Shown here: positions 60,596 to 64,000 of the stretch, in pieces
Layout of the letters: the number at the start of each line of letters is the position of its first letter
Position numbering within the stretch: position 1 is the stretch's first letter
Notes under the pieces: model-generated
Told to the model about the DNA's origin: nothing
Database searches by the model: none
What the model saw: only the letters and a program-made list of their open reading frames with translations
Program-made: the position numbers and the translations under genes
Assembly (NCBI GenBank): GCA_965284435.1
Contig: OZ260083.1
Location: 2,232,001 to 2,296,000, forward strand
Reading direction: 5' to 3'
DNA length: 64,000 nt
Origin: CAIYZT01 sp947461435
Lineage (GTDB): Bacteria; Pseudomonadota; Alphaproteobacteria; Rhodobacterales; Rhodobacteraceae

Positions 60596-62140
60596 ATGAC
60601 AGATGTAGGGGCAGGGCGCAGGGCACGCGGCGGTGGCGGGGCGACCCGGCGCGCCGAAAGAACTGCTGTGTCATTTGAAACAGCCAAATTCATTCAGCGT
60701 AACATTCCGAATTTCGAGATCTTGAACGACGAGGCGCTCGAGATCATCGAACGCAACGCCGAGACGGTTCTGGAAGAGATCGGTGTAAATTTCATCGAAA
60801 ATCCCGGCGCATTGGAATTGTGGCGCCAAGCCGGTGCCGACGTGCGCGGCGAGCGCGTCCACATCCCGCGCGGTCTGGCAAGGGCGCTGTGCGGTTCCGC
60901 GCCAAAGACCTTTACCCAGCATTCCAGAAACGCCGATCGGAACGTTGAAATTGGCGGACGCAATCTTGTTCTGGCACCTGTCTATGGCCCGCCCTTTGTG
61001 CGCGACATGGAAGGGGGCCGCCGTTATGCTACGTTGGAAGATTTCCAGAGTTTCGTAAAACTGGGCTATATGTCAAAGTGGCTCCATCACTCCGGCGGAA
61101 CCGTCTGCGAGCCGACAGATATCCCGGTGAACAAACGCCATTTGGATATGCTTTTGGCGCATATGACCTTGTCGGACAAACCCTATATGGGGTCTGTTAC
61201 GGAACCGTCGCGTGCTGTTGATTCCGTGAACATGTCGAAAATCCTTTTTGGTGACGACTTCGTTGATCAAAATACGGTCATGACCAGCCTGATCAACATC
61301 AACTCGCCTATGACCTTTGATGGCATCATGATGGGGGCCCTTGAAGTTTATGCCAAGGCCAATCAGGCGGCAATCATTTCGCCGTTTATTGTCGGCGGGG
61401 CGATGGCGCCGGTGACAGTGGCGGGAACTTTGACCCAAGTGCTTGCCGAAGTGTTGGCGGGCGTGGCGTATAGTCAATTGGTGCGCAAGGGCGCCCCGGT
61501 GATCTTTGGGGCCTTCGTCACCTCGATTGACATGAACTCGGGCGCTCCGACCTTTGGCACACCAGAGGCCAGCCACATCACCTATGGCGCGGGCCAATTG
61601 GCGCGCCGCCTCGGCCTTCCGTATCGGTCCGGCGGCTCGTTCTGCGGGTCCAAGCTGCCCGATGCACAGGCAGCCTATGAGACGGCCAACAGCCTGAATA
61701 TGGCGTTGCTGTCGGGTGTTAACTTCATGTTGCACGCCTGCGGTTGGCTCGAAGGCGGTTTGGTCAGCTCGTATGAAAAATATGTGATGGATGCGGATCA
61801 GTTGGGCACATTGCACCATCTGGCCCAAGGCATCCACATGGATACCAATGGTCAGGCCATGGACGCGATCCGCGAAGTGGGTCCGGGGGGCCACTATTTG
61901 GGATGCGAGCATACGCAAGCGAATTTCAAATCGGCCTTCTGGCGGTCTGATCTGCTTGACTACAAGCCCTTTGAAACCTGGTACGAAGAGGGCGCGCGCG
62001 ATACCCAAACGCTTGCCAATGTCCGCGTCAAGAAAATGCTGGGCGATTATCAGGCCCCGGAACTGGACATCGCGAAACGCGAGGAACTTGAAGCCTTCGT
62101 TGCCAAACGCAAAGCAGAGATGCCCGACGCATTCATCTGA
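60596..62140 (+). CDS. trimethylamine methyltransferase (MttB) family protein, non-pyrrolysine
   Basis: 514 residues from the ATG at 60596 (GGAGG). MttB-type TIM barrel: ETVLEEIGVNFIENPGALELW, then VYGPPFVRD, the TEPSRAVDSVNMSKILFGDDF stretch and the SCGSKLPDAQAAYE-like SFCGSKLPDAQ (about 345-355). No in-frame amber codon, so no pyrrolysine; non-Pyl MttB proteins (MtgB-like) demethylate quaternary amines such as glycine betaine onto a corrinoid. The N-terminus (residues 6-19, GRRARGGGGATRR) is Arg/Gly-rich. It probably works with the C1 operon at 10-15 kb. No corrinoid protein gene is visible. Confidence 0.85.
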   Translation: MTDVGAGRRARGGGGATRRAERTAVSFETAKFIQRNIPNFEILNDEALEIIERNAETVLEEIGVNFIENPGALELWRQAGADVRGERVHIPRGLARALCGSAPKTFTQHSRNADRNVEIGGRNLVLAPVYGPPFVRDMEGGRRYATLEDFQSFVKLGYMSKWLHHSGGTVCEPTDIPVNKRHLDMLLAHMTLSDKPYMGSVTEPSRAVDSVNMSKILFGDDFVDQNTVMTSLININSPMTFDGIMMGALEVYAKANQAAIISPFIVGGAMAPVTVAGTLTQVLAEVLAGVAYSQLVRKGAPVIFGAFVTSIDMNSGAPTFGTPEASHITYGAGQLARRLGLPYRSGGSFCGSKLPDAQAAYETANSLNMALLSGVNFMLHACGWLEGGLVSSYEKYVMDADQLGTLHHLAQGIHMDTNGQAMDAIREVGPGGHYLGCEHTQANFKSAFWRSDLLDYKPFETWYEEGARDTQTLANVRVKKMLGDYQAPELDIAKREELEAFVAKRKAEMPDAFI

Positions 62141-62164
62141 TTATCTTGAAAATCGAAACAATTC

Positions 62165-62193
62165 GGCCCGGAAACGCAATTTCCGGGCCTTTT
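62165..62193 (+). terminator. rho-independent terminator of the mttB-like gene
   Basis: GGCCCGGAAA (62165-62174), loop CGCAA, TTTCCGGGCC (62180-62189) and four T. Twenty-four bases past the stop. Confidence 0.9.
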
Positions 62194-62197
62194 CGTT

Positions 62198-62482
62198 TCA
62201 TCCTGCGAAACGGCGCGGCAACAAGCGGGTCTCGCTGATCAAAGCGATCAGAATTTCGATATGGCGGGTTACCGAATAAGAGGCTTCACCCGCCCGGCGG
62301 TCTTCCTCCAACTGTTCCTCTTCCGACATCAGCCGCTCTACATCATGGTCAGGCGTCGAGATTTGTCCCAGTAATCGCCGCAAATCACGGTCCCTGCGGT
62401 AGTCAGCCAGTCCAAAGCGGGCCGCTCGGATCAAAAGACGCGGACGGCGAAGATTTGCGATCAGCACTTGAAAGTCAGTCAT
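62198..62482 (-). CDS. DUF6477 family protein
   Basis: 94 residues from the ATG at 62482 (GGAGAG). Starts MTDFQVLIANLRRPRLLIRAARFGLADYRRDRDLRRLL and continues with an acidic helical region (MSEEEQLEEDRRAGEASYSVTRHIEILIALI). Rhodobacterales-restricted small family of unknown function. Divergent from the DUF6456 gene across a 199-base AT-rich gap. Confidence 0.75.
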   Translation of the reverse strand: MTDFQVLIANLRRPRLLIRAARFGLADYRRDRDLRRLLGQISTPDHDVERLMSEEEQLEEDRRAGEASYSVTRHIEILIALISETRLLPRRFAG

Positions 62483-62681
62483 GGGGCTCTCCGATTCTGG
62501 AAGCTCCATCATGCAGCAATACAACCTGGCGTTGCTTTTACCGTCAGTTCATCGTGCGCTGCTTACCCAATAAGTTATCTTTTTAGATGAATTATATGGA
62601 AAGACCGCAAAATTAACGTTTGGGAAAGGAATGCCACTCAGGGTTGTTCTTGGAAAGACACCCACGTGGCTTAGAAGGTAG

Positions 62682-63812
62682 ATGAACCAAGTTCTGAAGC
62701 ATGTCCCCGTCTTGCCGGGCTGGTTGCCCGAGACGGTACGACTTTACCTTGATCACACCGAAGACGGCATGTCTTTGCGTGAACTTGCGCGGCGCGAGGG
62801 CTGTCATGCGTCGACGATCCTGCGCAAGGTCAGACGCTATGAAACGCGGCGCGACGATCCGTTGTTGGATGAAGCCCTCAGCGCCTTCGCAAGGCCCGCA
62901 CCTCTGTCAAGCGCCCCAGTCCAAAAAACAGACCAATTGCAGGAGGCACTCCCCATGTCCGCGCCGCTTCGCCATGCACCGTTACCGGTTGATGACGCAA
63001 CGATCCAACGTGAAGGGCGGCGCATCTTGCGCCGCATGGCAGAGCCGGGCGCAATCTTGGCCATCGCAAACGACATGGAAAAGGCCGTCGTTCTGCGGGC
63101 CTTTCCTGACGGAAAATCCGCACGCACCGCGGTTGTTGACCGTGCTATCGCAAAGGCCTTTTTGCTGAAGGACTGGATTGCGTGCAGCCGGCAAGGCCGG
63201 ATCGCGACTTACGAGTTGTCTGCTGTCGGGCGCTCAGCCTTAAAGCGCATGCTTGAAGAAGACGACGCCGGTCAGGCCGGATTGGCAGAAGGCGGAACGC
63301 CCTTTGCTATGCAACATCGAGATTGGGCCGAACGGGACATCCGCGAGGAGGGCGGAAATCGGCGGGTCCGGTATAATCTGGCCGAAAGTCCTGTCGCCGT
63401 TTTGGGTCGCCGCCGTGAGAAGGATGGCAAACTCTTTCTGGATGCTGATCTGGTAGAGGCGGCAGAACGCCTGCGAGAGGATTTTGAACTCGCCCAAATG
63501 GGACCTCGGGTGACGCAGAATTGGGAACGGTTTTTGACGACCGGCGATCGGGGCGCCTTCAAGAATGAGTCAGGCCTGGCCGAAGGCCCCAAAGCCGCCC
63601 GAGACAGAGTGGCCCTTGCCCTGCGTGATCTGGGGCCGGGTCTGGGCGATGTCGCGCTGCGGGTTTGCTGCTTTCTGGAAGGGGTCGAGACGGCCGAACG
63701 CAGAATGGGTTGGGCGGCAAGATCCGGAAAGATTGTGTTGCGCATCGCCCTGCAGCGGCTTCGGCGCCACTATGACGAAACGTACGGCCGATCGGGGCCC
63801 TTGATCGGCTGA
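62682..63812 (+). CDS. DUF6456 family protein with HTH
   Basis: 376 residues from the ATG at 62682 (AGAAGG). N-terminal helix-turn-helix (about 18-50: LDHTEDGMSLRELARREGCHASTILRKVRR), a second winged-helix-like segment (about 130-180) and a C-terminal DUF6456 domain (about 205-370, with RVRYNLAESPVAVLGRRR). Predicted DNA-binding protein of alphaproteobacteria. Target unknown; its divergent DUF6477 neighbour is a candidate. Confidence 0.78.
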   Translation: MNQVLKHVPVLPGWLPETVRLYLDHTEDGMSLRELARREGCHASTILRKVRRYETRRDDPLLDEALSAFARPAPLSSAPVQKTDQLQEALPMSAPLRHAPLPVDDATIQREGRRILRRMAEPGAILAIANDMEKAVVLRAFPDGKSARTAVVDRAIAKAFLLKDWIACSRQGRIATYELSAVGRSALKRMLEEDDAGQAGLAEGGTPFAMQHRDWAERDIREEGGNRRVRYNLAESPVAVLGRRREKDGKLFLDADLVEAAERLREDFELAQMGPRVTQNWERFLTTGDRGAFKNESGLAEGPKAARDRVALALRDLGPGLGDVALRVCCFLEGVETAERRMGWAARSGKIVLRIALQRLRRHYDETYGRSGPLIG

Positions 63813-63815
63813 TCC

Positions 63816-63845
63816 AAAAAGGGGGGCCGGTGGTGGCGGCCCCCC
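63816..63845 (-). terminator. terminator of the aquaporin gene
   Basis: GGGGGGCCG (63821-63829) with CGGCCCCCC (63837-63845); on the minus strand it is followed by TTTTT (63820-63816). Fifteen bases past the aquaporin stop. Confidence 0.8.
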
Positions 63846-63859
63846 CAGATTGAGTTCAC

Positions 63860-64000
63860 TCAATTAACCGAAGTTAAGCCAGTTTTGTGAAGAAGGCCGG
63901 CTAATGCACCGCCGGCCAGCGGGGCCACAATGAAGACCCACAGATCAGAAATGGCTTTTCCGCCGACAAAAAGGGCAGGTCCGATCGACCTTGCCGGGTT
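63860..64000 (-). CDS. aquaporin family protein (partial, C-terminus)
   Basis: The last 46 residues of an MIP channel enter from beyond the window end. NPARSIGPAL carries the second NPA half-helix and the conserved Arg of the selectivity filter, then LWVFIVAPLAGGALAG is the last membrane helix. Water channel (AqpZ-like) is likely; a glycerol facilitator usually has NPARD at this point, and here it is NPARS. Confidence 0.85.
   Translation of the reverse strand, partial: NPARSIGPALFVGGKAISDLWVFIVAPLAGGALAGLLHKTGLTSVN

Noticed and set aside
60596..62140. Pyrrolysine-containing trimethylamine methyltransferase
   Set aside because: The frame has no internal TAG and reads through the whole TIM barrel, so this is a non-Pyl member.

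Overview
The window looks like the chromosome of an alphaproteobacterium of the Rhodobacterales (Rhodobacteraceae / Roseobacter-Rhodobacter type). The evidence is high-GC coding with ATGA/GTGA gene overlaps, a Rhodobacterales-type LpxD, a 106-kDa-type ASKHA/RACo gene grouped with methyl-folate genes, an MttB homologue without pyrrolysine, DUF6477 and DUF6456 family genes, an IalB-family protein and a short alphaproteobacterial Ppx. I see no insertion sequence, prophage, CRISPR array or rRNA operon. It reads as ordinary chromosome with a few accessory islands. Genus cannot be given from the sequence alone.

Layout. 1-5.4 kb: a truncated lytic transglycosylase lipoprotein, an HNH endonuclease and the sugar-phosphate operon zwf-pgl-pgi behind a perfect 12-bp palindrome. 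5-10.3 kb: ridA, a sulfotransferase, tRNA-Gly(CCC), a secreted von Willebrand A protein with a CtrA-like box upstream, and a fasciclin / RskA-type anti-sigma / ECF sigma set. 10.3-14.9 kb: a C1 operon (virulence-factor-family protein, methylene-THF reductase-like protein, methyl-THF methyltransferase, corrinoid-activating ASKHA protein), whose likely partner, an MttB-family methyltransferase, lies at 60.6-62.1 kb. 15-22 kb: ppx-rlmE, two cell-wall enzymes and lpxD-acp-KAS. 22-29.7 kb: ialB, two tandem small-RNA candidates, a HerA-like ATPase, a secreted CAP/RTX protein, a CorC-like CBS protein, xerD and an unknown exported protein preceded by a 44-residue membrane peptide.

29.9-36.8 kb: aroK-aroB, then an unusual trio: a cytoplasmic subtilase-like protein, a soluble PAP2/vanadium-haloperoxidase-fold protein with a (GRS)7 leader, and a SARP-like regulator with a TPR-like region. 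36.8-43 kb: tRNA-Gln(TTG), a flavoprotein, and kpsT-kpsE-kdsA for capsule and Kdo, then a divergent NhaA with an altered Asp-Asp motif. 43-50 kb: sseB, rplM-rpsI, a spermidine/putrescine-type ABC transporter (potB-potC-potA) translationally coupled to a capsule-type glycosyltransferase. 50-58 kb: ppk2-tetR, an alpha/beta hydrolase, metA, a P-loop protein, an OmpP1/FadL porin, an EamA exporter, LtrA and an MFS carrier. 58.5-64 kb: guaA with a small monooxygenase, mttB, the DUF6477/DUF6456 pair and the end of an aquaporin gene.

The most interesting signals are: (i) two tandem minus-strand small-RNA candidates at 22.9-23.1 kb, one with an anti-Shine-Dalgarno loop; (ii) the protease / haloperoxidase-fold / SARP trio; (iii) Arg-Gly-rich tails shared by three proteins of the methyl-transfer system; and (iv) the NhaA in which the Asp partner of the key Lys is Gln.
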